This document shows positions 32,954 to 41,965 of a DNA stretch of 64,000 bases, piece by piece. Numbering within the stretch: the stretch's first letter is position 1; every line of letters starts with the position of its first letter. The stretch spans positions 124,001 through 188,000 of the forward strand of contig CAVROA010000020.1 in assembly GCA_963722715.1 (NCBI GenBank). Direction: 5' to 3'. The DNA comes from DASQGA01 sp963722715 (GTDB lineage: Bacteria; Actinomycetota; Thermoleophilia; Gaiellales; Gaiellaceae). The notes beneath the pieces were generated by a model that was not told the DNA's origin, made no database searches, and was given only the letters and a program-made list of their open reading frames with translations. The translations under genes were made by a program, and so were the position numbers.

Positions 32954-34123
32954 ATGGCGAACGCACCGGGTCGGAAGCGTGACGAGACGGCGTCGACCTT
33001 CACCGTCGCCGCGATCGACGGAGCGGCGCGCGCGGGCGTCCTCCACACCTCGCACGGCGATGTCCTCACCCCTGCGTTCATGCCGGTGGGGACGAAAGGG
33101 ACCGTCAAGGGCCTCCATCCCGATCGCGTGCGCGAGCTCGGCGCCTCGATTGTGCTCGCGAACACCTACCACCTCTACTTCCGCCCCGGCGCGGATCTGA
33201 TCGAGGAACTCGGTGGCCTGCACCGGTTCACGGGCTGGAGCGGCCCGATCCTCACCGACTCCGGCGGCTTCCAGGTCTTCTCGCTCCGCGACACGATCGT
33301 CGGGGCGGACGACGATGGCGTCACGTTCCGCTCCGTCTATGACGGCACGCTCGCCCGCTTCACACCCGAGCTGGTGGCGGACGTGCAGCGAAAGCTCGGG
33401 TCGGATGTCGCCATGTGCCTCGACGTGTGCCCACCGGCAGGCATTCCGCCGGAGGAGCTCGAGGTCGCGGTGGCACGAACGGCCGCGTGGGCGCGGCGCC
33501 AGCTCACGGCGCCACGGGCACCCGGTCAGCTCCTTTTCGGCATCTCCCAGGGAGGCGTAGACCCGGCGCTCAGGCGCCGGTCAACAGAGGAGATCGCCTC
33601 ACTCGGCTTCGACGGCCATGCGCTCGGCGGGCTGAGCGTGGGGGAGGAACGCGGGCCGATGCTCGACACCGTCGAGTGGGCGGCCCAGCTCCTTCCACCC
33701 GATCGGCCCAGGTACTTCATGGGGATTGGTGACCCTGCCGGAATCCTGGACGTTGTTCGGCGGGGCATCGACATGTTCGACTGTGTGCTGCCCACGCGGC
33801 TCGGGCGTACGGGCTCGGCGCTCACCTGGGACGGCAGGCTCAACCTTCGCAATGCCGCGTTCGCACGCGACCCCCGTCCGCTCGACGAAGGATGCCCATG
33901 CGCCGCCTGCACACGCTTCTCGCGGGCGTACATCCGGCATCTCGTGACTCAGCGCGAGCTTCTCGGCCTGATACTTTTGTCCGAGCACAACGTCAGGTTT
34001 CTGCTCGATTTGACCGCTGGAGCGCGAGCAGCAATCGAGGCGGGACGGCTCGGCGCCTATATGGCCTCCGCGCTCGACCGGCTCGGGGCTGCGGCGCCTG
34101 GCCAGGAGGTTTCTCGTGGGTAG
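32954..34123 (+). CDS. tgt: tRNA-guanine transglycosylase
   Basis: The product has 389 residues. Tgt exchanges guanine-34 of tRNAs with GUN anticodons for preQ1 (bacterial enzyme). Landmarks are SGDxxTPAFMPVGT-like HGDVLTPAFMPVGTKG, DSGGFQVFS with the general-base Asp, GGLSVGE, YFMGIGDP, the nucleophile region FDCVLPTRLGR, and the zinc site CPCAACTRFSRAYIRHL (two Cys, then Cys and His). It is translationally linked to yajC, whose GTG starts 8 bases before the tgt stop. The gene order queA-tgt-yajC-secDF is the standard bacterial one. Confidence 0.96.
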   Translation: MANAPGRKRDETASTFTVAAIDGAARAGVLHTSHGDVLTPAFMPVGTKGTVKGLHPDRVRELGASIVLANTYHLYFRPGADLIEELGGLHRFTGWSGPILTDSGGFQVFSLRDTIVGADDDGVTFRSVYDGTLARFTPELVADVQRKLGSDVAMCLDVCPPAGIPPEELEVAVARTAAWARRQLTAPRAPGQLLFGISQGGVDPALRRRSTEEIASLGFDGHALGGLSVGEERGPMLDTVEWAAQLLPPDRPRYFMGIGDPAGILDVVRRGIDMFDCVLPTRLGRTGSALTWDGRLNLRNAAFARDPRPLDEGCPCAACTRFSRAYIRHLVTQRELLGLILLSEHNVRFLLDLTAGARAAIEAGRLGAYMASALDRLGAAAPGQEVSRG

Positions 34124-34472
34124 TGGGTTCTTCATCGTCCTCATCGTGATGTTCGGCTTCATGTACCTGATGCTGATCCGTCCGCAGCGCCAGCAGCAGC
34201 GCCGGCATGCCGAGATGCTGAAGGGGATCGGGCCTGGCGACGAGGTCATCACCGCCGGCGGCATCTACGGTGATGTGATCGAGGTCGAGCCGGACCGGGT
34301 GACCCTCGAGATCGCCGAGGACGTGCACATCGAGGTAGCGCGAAAGGCGATCGCGAGCATCGTGCCCCAGGAGGACGCGGAATCCTTCGAGGACGAGCTC
34401 GAGGCCACGACGGTCGAAGAGCCCGAGCCGGTCGTCGAGGAGCGGACGGAGCAGGAGGAGGCCCGGCGCTAG
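34116..34472 (+). CDS. yajC: Preprotein translocase subunit YajC
   Basis: The product has 118 residues from GTG 34116. It has a single N-terminal membrane helix (FFIVLIVMFGFMYLMLI) followed by RPQRQQQRRHAEML, and the small conserved domain IGPGDEVITAGGIYGDVIEVE. The rest is an acidic tail rich in Glu. It works with SecDF at the SecYEG translocon. The start overlaps tgt and the next gene begins 32 bases after its stop. Confidence 0.94.
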   Translation: MGSGFFIVLIVMFGFMYLMLIRPQRQQQRRHAEMLKGIGPGDEVITAGGIYGDVIEVEPDRVTLEIAEDVHIEVARKAIASIVPQEDAESFEDELEATTVEEPEPVVEERTEQEEARR

Positions 34473-34504
34473 AGCCCTAGCCGGCTCGGCGCGCGGAACG
34501 ACTG

Positions 34505-37063
34505 GTGCGCAGGTACTTCTGGACTCTCCTCGCGGTTCTCGCCGCCGTGATCGGCGTGATCGTCCTCGCCTTCTTCCGGCAGCCCACGCTCGGCCTCGAC
34601 CTGCAGGGAGGCCTCGAGCTCGTGCTTCAGGCGCAGGCGCCGCAGGGGCAGCAGGTGACCAAAGAAGACATGGAGCGCTCGGTCGAGATCATCCGGGCGC
34701 GCGTCGACAAGCTCGGCGTCTCCGAGCCAGAGGTCCGCCAGCAGGGCGACGACCAGATTGCTGTCGACCTCGCCGGGGTCACCAACCCGGCCCGCGCAGC
34801 GGAGATCGTCGGCAAGACGGCGCAGCTCCAGTTCTACGATCTCGAAGCCGACCTCCTTCCCCCCTCCAAGGACGCGAGGGGCTTCCCGGTGCCGAGCCCG
34901 AGGCTGAAGCCGCTCCTGACGCCGGAGGACAAGCTGAAAGCGGCGGACGAGCCTCCGACCCAGTGGTACCTCTTCCAGGGGAACCGTCTCCTTTCCGGGC
35001 CGGCCGACAAGAAGGAGGATCTCGCGCAGCAGCTCGAGGGCGGGAGGGTCCCGGAAGGCGCCACGTACTACGCCACGCCGAAGGGGAAGATCGTGATCAC
35101 GTGCGGCCGGAACGCGACCGTCTGCCCCGGCGTCCAGACCGCACCCGTCTTACAGACCTTCTATTACGTCTTCAAGTTCGACCCCACGAACCCGGAGCAC
35201 CCGGTCCCGGAGATGACGGGCGAGGACTTGAAGCTCAAGGGAACGCGCGCGGACTTCCAGAACGGCCAGCCGATCGTCACGCTCGAGTTCACCAATGCGG
35301 GCGGCGACAAGTTCCACGAGATCACGCGGACGCTCGCACAGCGCGGACGTTCCCAGACCCAGTTTGCGGGAGGCGGCCAGGACCTCTTCCAGCACTTCGC
35401 GATCGTGCTCGACAGCGAGATCCGCTCCTGGCCTCAAATCGACTTCAACGACCTCCCCGACGGGATCTCGGGCAACAACGCCCTCATCGAAGGGCTCGAC
35501 TCGCCCGGCGAGTCCAAGGATCTCGCGCTCGTCCTCCAGACGGGTGCGCTCCCGCTGAAGTTCGTCCAGGTGGAGCGCTCTGACATCTCCGCGACTCTCG
35601 GCGCGGACTCGCTTCGGGAGGCGATCATCGCCGGCATCGGCGGCCTCGCGGCCGTCGCCCTCTTCTTGCTCATCTTCTACCGCTTCCTTGGCCTGGTGGC
35701 GGTGATCGGCCTGGCCATCTACGGCGTGCTGCTCTACGGAGCCCTCCTCCTCTTCAACGTGACCCTGACCCTGCCCGGCTTCGCGGGTCTCATCCTCACT
35801 ATCGGGGTCGCGGCCGACGCGAACATCGTCATCTTCGAGCGGATCAAGGAGGAGGTCCAGGCGGGCAAATCGGTGCGCGCCGCGATCGGAGCGGGGTACA
35901 AGAAGGGCTTCAGCACGATCGTCGACGCGAACGTCGTCACCATGATCACCGCGCTCGTGCTCTTCATCGCCTCGACGAGCGGGGTGAAGGGGTTCGCGCT
36001 CATGCTCCTGATCGGCACGCTCGTCTCGATGGTGACGGCGGTGGGGGCGACGCGTGCACTCCTCGCCTCGCTTGCGGGCTTCAAGTGGTTCGACAACCCG
36101 GCTTTCATGGGCGCCAGCGCCCAGCGGATCCCGAAGTGGCAGAAAGTGGACTTCGTCGGCAAGCGCCGGATCTGGTTCGCTCTCTCCGTGGTCGTCGTGC
36201 TGGTCGGGCTCGGTTCGCTCGGCTTCACGGGCCTGAACCTCGGCATCGACTTCGAGGGCGGGAGCCAGGTCACCTTCAAGACTCCGCAGCCCGTGTCGAT
36301 CGAGCGCGTGCGGTCGGAAGCGGCCCAGATCGGCAAGGAGAACGCCGTCATCCAGGGCACCGGCAGCGAGGTCTCGGGTGGCTACCGCGAGTTCAAGATG
36401 AAGACGGAGTCCCTGTCCGGGCCAGAGCAAACGGAGCTCCAGAACACCCTTCGGCGCGACCTCAATGCGACCGGCCTTGGGGTCAAGAACGTCTCGGCGA
36501 CATTCAGCCGGCAGGTCCTTCAGAGCGCGCTCATCGCGATCGTCGTATCGCTGCTCCTGGTCGTCGCGTACATCGCGATCCGGTTCCAGTTCACGTTCGC
36601 GGTGCCGGTGCTCATCGCTCTCGTCCACGACATCCTGATCACGCTAGGGGTGTACTCGCTGACGGGCCGGGAGGTCTCGGCGTCGACCGTCGCCGCGGTC
36701 CTCACCATCCTGGGGTACTCGATCTACGACACGATCATCATCTTCGACCGCGTGCGGGAGAACATCCCGCTGATGCGGAAGTCGAGCTTCGCAGCGATCG
36801 CGAACCAGTCGCTCTGGGAAACCGTGAGGCGCTCGCTGGCCACGACGTTCATCACGCTGTTGCCCGTCTCGGCGCTCCTCATCTTCGGTGGCGCAACGCT
36901 CAAGGACTTCGCGTTCGCGCTCCTCGTGGGCATCGCCTCTGGCGCGTATTCGACGATCTTCATCGCAACCCCGATCCTCGTCTACCTCAAGGAGCGCGAG
37001 CCCGAGTACGCGAAGCGCAAGCAGGCGGGCTTGCAGGAGAAGCTGGGGCGGGACGAGCCGTGA
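34505..37063 (+). CDS. secDF: Fused protein-export membrane protein SecD-SecF
   Basis: The product as read has 852 residues from GTG 34505. The SecD half begins with a membrane helix and GLDLQGGLELVLQA, a large P1 domain of about 350 residues, and six helices with DANIVIFERIKEE. The SecF half begins at about residue 556 with GLNLGIDFEGGSQV, and has its six helices with YDTIIIFDRVRENI. The complex uses the proton gradient to pull secreted proteins outward. SecD and SecF are fused, as in Bacillus; many actinobacteria have two genes. The read frame stops at 37061-37063, but an Arg-rich tail typical for SecF continues in the next frame (next entry), so the natural product is probably about 905 residues. 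Confidence 0.93.
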   Translation: MRRYFWTLLAVLAAVIGVIVLAFFRQPTLGLDLQGGLELVLQAQAPQGQQVTKEDMERSVEIIRARVDKLGVSEPEVRQQGDDQIAVDLAGVTNPARAAEIVGKTAQLQFYDLEADLLPPSKDARGFPVPSPRLKPLLTPEDKLKAADEPPTQWYLFQGNRLLSGPADKKEDLAQQLEGGRVPEGATYYATPKGKIVITCGRNATVCPGVQTAPVLQTFYYVFKFDPTNPEHPVPEMTGEDLKLKGTRADFQNGQPIVTLEFTNAGGDKFHEITRTLAQRGRSQTQFAGGGQDLFQHFAIVLDSEIRSWPQIDFNDLPDGISGNNALIEGLDSPGESKDLALVLQTGALPLKFVQVERSDISATLGADSLREAIIAGIGGLAAVALFLLIFYRFLGLVAVIGLAIYGVLLYGALLLFNVTLTLPGFAGLILTIGVAADANIVIFERIKEEVQAGKSVRAAIGAGYKKGFSTIVDANVVTMITALVLFIASTSGVKGFALMLLIGTLVSMVTAVGATRALLASLAGFKWFDNPAFMGASAQRIPKWQKVDFVGKRRIWFALSVVVVLVGLGSLGFTGLNLGIDFEGGSQVTFKTPQPVSIERVRSEAAQIGKENAVIQGTGSEVSGGYREFKMKTESLSGPEQTELQNTLRRDLNATGLGVKNVSATFSRQVLQSALIAIVVSLLLVVAYIAIRFQFTFAVPVLIALVHDILITLGVYSLTGREVSASTVAAVLTILGYSIYDTIIIFDRVRENIPLMRKSSFAAIANQSLWETVRRSLATTFITLLPVSALLIFGGATLKDFAFALLVGIASGAYSTIFIATPILVYLKEREPEYAKRKQAGLQEKLGRDEP

Positions 37064-37223
37064 ACCGGGCGACGGAGTCCCCGCCGACCGGCCGGCTCCC
37101 GTTCCGGAGGCGGTTCCGGTCGCCGCCGAGCCGCCGGCACCCATCGGTGACGGATCGGCTGCTGCTCGCCGCGAGGCACGCCGCAAGCGACGCCGGGCGA
37201 GGCCCCATGGCCGCTCCCGGTGA
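37064..37223 (+). other. Displaced C-terminal tail of SecDF (after a +1 shift)
   Basis: Read one base later than SecDF, this region gives a Pro/Ala linker (PADRPAPVPEAVP, AAEPPAPIGDG) and then AAARREARRKRRRARPHGRSR-like basic end before a TGA at 37221-37223. Cytosolic basic tails of this kind are usual for SecF. Dropping one G from the runs at about 37045-37055 would fuse it to the main frame. The next gene starts only 16 bases after this TGA, which fits a natural stop. Confidence 0.55.
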
Positions 37224-37239
37224 GCCCGAGGGGGAGTCG

Positions 37240-37614
37240 ATGAAAGACCTCCTCGAGAAGACTCTGCTCGCGGGCCTCGGCGCCGTGGCGCTCACGAAGG
37301 AGCGAGCCGACGATCTCGTGGACGAGCTCACCAAGCGCGGCAAGATGACCACTGAAGAGGCGCGCGAGCTCGTCGACGGGCTCACGCATAGGTGGCGGGG
37401 AGACGCAATCCGCTTCAGCGAGCGCGCCGGCTCGACGATCTCCGGGCTCTCCCGCGAGCTCGGGCTGGTCACCAGACGGGAGTGGGAGGAGCTCGAGCTG
37501 CGGCTGGCCCAGGTAGAGCATCGTCTCCGGTTGCTCGAAGGCGGGCCCGCGTCGGCCCGTGGGGCAAAGCTCGTGCAGCCGCCGGCCAGGCCGTCAGACC
37601 TCCCCCCACCGTAA
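37240..37614 (+). CDS. Phasin-like / helical protein
   Basis: The product has 124 residues from ATG 37240, chosen for the GGGGAG ribosome binding site and because it follows the displaced SecDF tail. It begins MKDLLEKTLLAGLGAVALTKERADDLVDELTKRGK and contains TTEEARELVDGLTHRW, then a coiled coil (REWEELELRLAQVEHRLRLLE). This pattern is that of the PHA-synthesis-regulator / phasin-like proteins found in many actinobacteria. The frame also extends upstream but overlaps the SecDF tail. It is followed nine bases later by the UbiB-type kinase. Confidence 0.72.
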   Translation: MKDLLEKTLLAGLGAVALTKERADDLVDELTKRGKMTTEEARELVDGLTHRWRGDAIRFSERAGSTISGLSRELGLVTRREWEELELRLAQVEHRLRLLEGGPASARGAKLVQPPARPSDLPPP

Positions 37615-37623
37615 GATTCGAGC

Positions 37624-39295
37624 ATGAGCTCGCGGCCTGCCGTTCGGCAGCTCGGCCGTCTCTCCGAGATCGCGCAGGTCGCGGCGAAGCACGGCTTCGG
37701 ATACTTCTTCGAGACCAATCGGCTCGTCGACGTCGTCACACGCCGTCAGCGTGAGATCGAGCCGAGCAGTGAGGGATCGCCGCGCGGCCAGCGACTTCGG
37801 GAGATGCTCGACGAGCTCGGCCCGACCTTCGTGAAGTTCGGCCAGCTCCTTTCGACCCGGCCAGACGTGGTCCCGCCGGACATCGTCTTCGAGTTGAAGG
37901 CACTCCAGGACGACGTCCACCCCTTTCCGTCGGAGCAGGCCGAGCAGGTGATCGAGGAGGACTTCGGCCTTTCCGTCTCCCAGCTCTTCCTCGAATTCGA
38001 CCCGAGCCCGATTGCCGCAGCCTCGATCGGGCAGGTTCACAGGGCGACCTTGCCGAACGGGCGGCGCGTGGTCGCAAAGGTGCAGCGACCGGACGCCCCG
38101 CGGCAGGTGGAGGCCGATCTCGAGCTCCTCTACCAGGTCGCGAGGCTTGTCCGCGACCGCGTCCGCGCACTCGACTTCATCGACCCGATCGCACTCGTGG
38201 ACGAGTTCGCCCGATCGATCCGGCAGGAGCTCGACTACCGGAACGAGGCGCGGAACGCCGAGCAGTTTCACAGGAACTTCGCCGGGCACCCGCATGTACG
38301 AGTCCCGCGCGTCTACTGGACGTACTCGAGCGCCAGGGTGCTGACCCTCGACTACCTCGAAGGGATCCAGCTCGCCGACCTCGACCACTCCACCTACACG
38401 ATGGACGAGCGCCGCCGGCTCGCGTATCTGATCACCGACGCCTGGATGGCGATGATCTTCCGGCACGGGTTCTTCCACGCCGACCCGCACCCAGCCAACA
38501 TTCTCATCCTCGAGCAGACGGGCCAGATCGGGCTCGTCGACTTCGGGGTCGCCGGAAAGCTAAGTGACGAGGACAACTCCCGCCTGACCCGCCTCTTCAT
38601 CGATGCCGTGAACGAGAACATCGAGGCGCTCCCGCGGCGACTGGCGGAGCTTGGTGTCAAGTATCCGAAGGACCGCGAGGCGGAGTTCACGGCCGAGCTC
38701 AGAGACATCTACTACCGGTACTACGGCGCGCGGCTGAACGAGATCGACCCGCTGCAGCTGATCCGGGAGGCGTTCGCACTCATCTACCGGATGCGCCTTC
38801 AGCTCCCGACCCGCTTCGTCCTCCTCGATCGCGCCATCGCAACGCTCGGCTCGGTGGGCCTCGAGCTCTATCCCGACTTCAACGTTTTCGAGGTCGCGAA
38901 GCCGTATGCGCGCGAGCTCGTCCTCGAGCGCTTCACCCCTCGCCGCATGGCGCTGCGCACGCAGCAGGAGGTCCGAAACTACACGCGGATGCTGCACGAG
39001 CTGCCGTACCAGATCCACGACACGTTCGAGCAGGTTCGAGATGGCCAGATCGAGGTCGGCTTCCGGCACGAAGGACTCGACGACCTCATCCACCGGCTCG
39101 ATCTCGTCTTCAACCGCCTCGTGCTCGCCGTCATCGCAGGAGCAGGGATCATCGGCTCGAGCCTGATCGGGGCGCTTGGCGAGCGAGGGGCCGAGCATAC
39201 TCGGGGTGAACGTGATCTCCGTGATCGGGTTCAGCCTCTCGACGGTGCTCGGGATTTGGCTCGTGTGGGGAGTCGTCCGCTCTGGCCGGATCTAG
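37624..39295 (+). CDS. ABC1/UbiB-family atypical kinase, C-terminal helix displaced by a +1 frameshift
   Basis: The read frame runs from ATG 37624 to a stop at 39354. The core is a clear UbiB-type kinase: PTFVKFGQLLSTRPDVVPPD (the KxGQ motif), SIGQVHRATLPNGRRVVAKVQRP, ELDYRNEARNAEQF, FFHADPHPANILI and GLVDFGVAGKL. The normal C-terminus, LGVNVISVIGFSLSTV and a membrane helix GIWLVWGVVRSGRI, lies one base off and ends at 39293-39295. Removing one G of the GGGG at 39187-39190 joins GERGPSILG to it. The read frame's extra 60 bases overlap the neighbouring gene, which supports the correction. The family supports quinone biosynthesis or lipid transport; the target here is unknown. Confidence 0.87.
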
Positions 39296-39302
39296 CTAGC
39301 CG

Positions 39303-40202
39303 CTACTTGAGCGGCGTCAAGACCTGCTCGAGCTGCGAGCGAAGCGATTCGTAGTTCGGCGGGAGCGACAGCCTTTCGCCCAGGTGCTCCGGGTCCTCGT
39401 CGGCCGAGAAGCCGGGTCCCTTCGTGGCGATCTCGAAGAGGACGCCGCTCGGCTCCCGGAAGTAGATCGAGCGGAAGTAATAGCGGTCGATGATCGGGGT
39501 CGGTCTCGCGCCCGCCTCTGTGACGCGCTTCTGCCATGCCTCCTCGTCATCGAGCTCGGAGGCCCAGGCGACGTGGTGAACCGTTCCTGCTCCGCCGATC
39601 CCGGGCTCGTCGGGCGGGCTGTCGTAGGCGTAGAAGGAGCCTCTGCTCCCCCCACGCGCTTCCCAGGTTCCGCCGCCGGTATCGCGAAAGCCGAGCGTCT
39701 CGCCCAGAAGGTCCGCACTACGGGCTGGGTCATGCGCATATGCACGCACCCCGTCGAATCCCTGAAGGGCATGCTCGACCGGGATCTCGGGGTGGGTTGC
39801 GACGAGTGGATCGTCCGCCGTATCGACGACCATCAGCTCGAGCCCCATTCCCTCGGGATCGGAGAAGCGGAGGCGTCCGGGTTCGCGCTCCGAGGTCAGG
39901 TCCACGCCTTGCAGCCGGTCCGCCCAGAAGTCGAGGGCTTCTTCGGAGGCGACCCGCCAGACGACGCGATGCACCATTCCCGCGCCGGCGCGGCCCTGGG
40001 TGGCGCCCGGGTACTCGAAGAACGTCAGGTCGCTGCCCGGGCTCCCGTGGTCGTCGGCGTAGAACAGGTGGTACACGGTCGGATCGTCCTGGTTCACCGT
40101 CTTCTTGACGAGACGCAAGCCGAGCACCCTGGAGTAGAAGTCCAGGTTGCGAGAAGCGTCTCCCGTGATCGCGGTGACGTGGTGGACGCCGTCGAGCTTC
40201 AT
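39303..40202 (-). CDS. VOC-family ring-cleaving dioxygenase (MhqO-like)
   Basis: The product has 299 residues with two glyoxalase-type halves. The first has LDGVHHVTAITGDASRNLDFYSRVLGLRLVKKTVNQDD, and GRAGAGMVHRVVWRV and GLELMVVD in the second part. The second half has GFDGVRAYAHDP and TVHHVAWASELDDEEAW, followed by YFREPSGVLFEIATKGPGF. The His and Glu metal ligands expected for the extradiol/VOC fold are visible (HHV, HHVAW, FEIA). The closest known group are MhqO/MhqA-type hydroquinone dioxygenases of quinone-stress responses; the substrate is inferred. It converges on the UbiB gene with a seven-base gap in the corrected annotation. Confidence 0.87.
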   Translation of the reverse strand: MKLDGVHHVTAITGDASRNLDFYSRVLGLRLVKKTVNQDDPTVYHLFYADDHGSPGSDLTFFEYPGATQGRAGAGMVHRVVWRVASEEALDFWADRLQGVDLTSEREPGRLRFSDPEGMGLELMVVDTADDPLVATHPEIPVEHALQGFDGVRAYAHDPARSADLLGETLGFRDTGGGTWEARGGSRGSFYAYDSPPDEPGIGGAGTVHHVAWASELDDEEAWQKRVTEAGARPTPIIDRYYFRSIYFREPSGVLFEIATKGPGFSADEDPEHLGERLSLPPNYESLRSQLEQVLTPLK

Positions 40203-40261
40203 TTCAGTGGTCTCGGATCATGGCGGGCAGGGATCCATTCCCTGGTGGCGTATCAGATGCC

Positions 40262-40381
40262 ATGATTGCGAATCTTCTCCGCCGGTGGCGGTATCGAAGC
40301 ATCCGCCGGGCGTGGGCACGAGGCCGCATCGATTATTCCGAGGCGCGCGGCCGTGTCGAGCGTCTTGCCCGCGGGCTCTGA
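40262..40381 (+). CDS. Possible 39-residue basic protein (SHOCT-like)
   Basis: The 390-base region 40203-40592 has no clear large gene. An ATG at 40262 opens a 39-residue frame, MIANLLRRWRYRSIRRAW, then ARGRIDYSEARGRVERLARGL. The second part resembles short SHOCT-type C-terminal helices. There is no good ribosome binding site, so this is tentative. The rest of the region is probably the promoter zone for the response regulator at 40593. Confidence 0.3.
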   Translation: MIANLLRRWRYRSIRRAWARGRIDYSEARGRVERLARGL

Positions 40382-40592
40382 GCCCTACCAGCGCCATGCG
40401 CCCGCCACGGTCTGATCCTCGGCCGGCCGGAGCACGCCGTGGATCGCGAGATTCACGAGCCCGCACGAGGACAGGATAGGCGGGGAGGCGTGTCCGAGCC
40501 GGGCCTGTGTCGAGAAGGCTCTGGAACGCTTGTAACAGAGTCGCGCGAAAGGACATCTGGTCGAACGATGCGGGCGGTTGTACGGTCGCCTC

Positions 40593-41297
40593 ATGGCAGG
40601 CGAAGCGGTCTTGGTCGTGGAGCGCGAGGCCCCGGTCAGGGCCTTCCTGGAGCAGCAGCTCACCGACGACGGATACGAAGTGCTCTCCACGGAGCGGGCT
40701 CGCCAGGCTCTCGAGCTGGTCGAAGAGGCTCGGCCGGACCTCGTGCTACTCGACGCGGTTCTTCCGGACGGGTCGGGCTTCGAGCTGTGCAGTCGGCTCC
40801 GCGAAGGTGAGCCCGGCCGGGTCTGGAACCGCGACGTCCCCGTCATCATGGTGAGCGCACGCAGCGAGCCGGTCGACCGGGTTCGAGGCTTCGCACGCGG
40901 CTGCGACGACTACGTCCCGATGCCATTCGTGTACGAGGAGCTCCTGGCCCGTATCCGTGCGGTGCTCAGGCGAGCAGCCGGACCCCGGCGAGCGCTGCTC
41001 GAGGTCCGTGGTCTGACCATCGATCTGGCCTCGCGCACAGTCCGGGTCGATGGCGAGGCCGCGTCGCTCTCGGCGAAGGAGTACGACCTGCTCGTCGCAT
41101 TGGCCGAGGATCCGGAGCGTGTGTTCGGAAAGGAGGAGCTCCTCCGGGACGTCTGGGGCTTCCGGTCACTCGGACGGACGCGGACGTTGGACTCGCATGC
41201 GAGCCGTCTCCGGCGAAAGTTGAACCGCGGCGGCGAGCTCGCATACGTCCTGAACGTGTGGGGCGTCGGCTACCGGCTCGTGGCTCCGGGCGCTTGA
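40593..41297 (+). CDS. Orphan winged-helix response regulator with degenerate receiver
   Basis: The product has 234 residues from ATG 40593 (a TTG lies 15 bases upstream). The C-terminal winged helix is of the OmpR type (SAKEYDLLVALAEDPERVFGKEELLRDVWG, DSHASRLRRKLNRGGELAYVLNVWGVGYRLV). The receiver keeps the phosphoacceptor Asp (LDAVLPDGSG). The acidic pair is changed (VVEREAP instead of the usual D/E D) and the conserved Lys is lost: DDYVPMPFVYEE has Met where TKPF is normal. These changes suggest phosphorylation-independent or altered activation. No histidine kinase is adjacent. Confidence 0.85.
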   Translation: MAGEAVLVVEREAPVRAFLEQQLTDDGYEVLSTERARQALELVEEARPDLVLLDAVLPDGSGFELCSRLREGEPGRVWNRDVPVIMVSARSEPVDRVRGFARGCDDYVPMPFVYEELLARIRAVLRRAAGPRRALLEVRGLTIDLASRTVRVDGEAASLSAKEYDLLVALAEDPERVFGKEELLRDVWGFRSLGRTRTLDSHASRLRRKLNRGGELAYVLNVWGVGYRLVAPGA

Positions 41298-41369
41298 AGC
41301 GCCACCACGTTTATCGGATGTCCGGTTGGGAAGAGTCAGCGGGCTACCGAGACGACAAAGGGGAGATAC

Positions 41370-41864
41370 ATGGCAGAGCTGACGACACTGCAGAGCAAGC
41401 TCGGCGAGGTTCTCGGGCTCGCGATGGCAGCCCAGGGAGCGACCGACAAGGTCATGAACCTGCTCGAGGATGACGACAAGCACCTCGAGGCCGAGCTCAA
41501 GAAGGTCAACGAGGATGCGACCAAGATCGAGGAGCGCTGCACCGAGGTCGCCGACTCATTCGACGGCAAGAAGACCGCGATCCTCGAGAAGGCTCGAGAG
41601 ACCAAGCAGGAAGTGACCGAGATGATGCGGACCTACCTCGGCGAGGACGCGGACGCCCTCGACGGCTTCGAGTTCCTGACGATGGCGGAGGCTGGAGAGA
41701 TGGGCCACTGGTCGGTCGTCGGCAAGCTGAACGAGAAGGCTCGCCACGCCCAGCTCCAGGAGGTCATCGACTGGGCCCTGCCGCTTCAGCAGGAGCACCT
41801 CGACAAGGCGCTGAAGGGATCGCTGGAGCTGGCCGCGGAGGAGGATCCGCAGGCGCCGGCCTAG
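41370..41864 (+). CDS. Conserved all-helical protein, possibly ferritin-like
   Basis: The product has 164 residues, ATG 41370, rich in Glu, Lys and Leu: MAELTTLQSKLGEVLGLAM, VMNLLEDDDKHLEAELKKV, then GHWSVVGKLNEKARHAQLQEVIDWALPLQQEHLDKAL. The His and Glu spacing (EEH-like QQEHLDKA and GHWSVVGKLNEKA) is compatible with a four-helix metal-binding bundle, but a full diiron motif is not evident. There is no signal peptide. A terminator hairpin follows at 41883-41921. The gene may be regulated by the preceding response regulator. Function unknown. Confidence 0.65.
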   Translation: MAELTTLQSKLGEVLGLAMAAQGATDKVMNLLEDDDKHLEAELKKVNEDATKIEERCTEVADSFDGKKTAILEKARETKQEVTEMMRTYLGEDADALDGFEFLTMAEAGEMGHWSVVGKLNEKARHAQLQEVIDWALPLQQEHLDKALKGSLELAAEEDPQAPA

Positions 41865-41882
41865 TCGCGCCTGGACGTCCAT

Positions 41883-41921
41883 TGAGCCGCCGCGTCGCTG
41901 CGGAGTGCGACCGGCGGCTCA
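41883..41921 (+). terminator. Long hairpin terminator after the helical protein gene
   Basis: Perfect 10-base outer arms (TGAGCCGCCG and CGGCGGCTCA) continue after a one-base bulge into 5-base inner arms (GTCGC and GCGAC) around an 8-base loop. The hairpin begins 18 bases after the stop at 41864. TTGTCT follows the stem. Confidence 0.62.
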
Positions 41922-41965
41922 GTTGTCTCGACGACGCCGACCTGACCGCTCTCTAGCCTGGTCGC

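Noticed and set aside
35150..36628. 492-codon open frame on the minus strand
   Set aside because: It is antisense to secDF and rich in Asp, Arg and Glu, as expected for the complement of membrane-helix codons.
39296..39354. Last 60 bases of the UbiB frame as read
   Set aside because: The residues (ending CSSCERSDS) have no family character and overlap the dioxygenase gene; the true end lies in the next frame at 39295.
40218..40556. 112-codon minus-strand frame in the gap before the orphan regulator
   Set aside because: Composition is Arg/Gly/Pro-rich without structure or a ribosome binding site; it probably is a chance frame.
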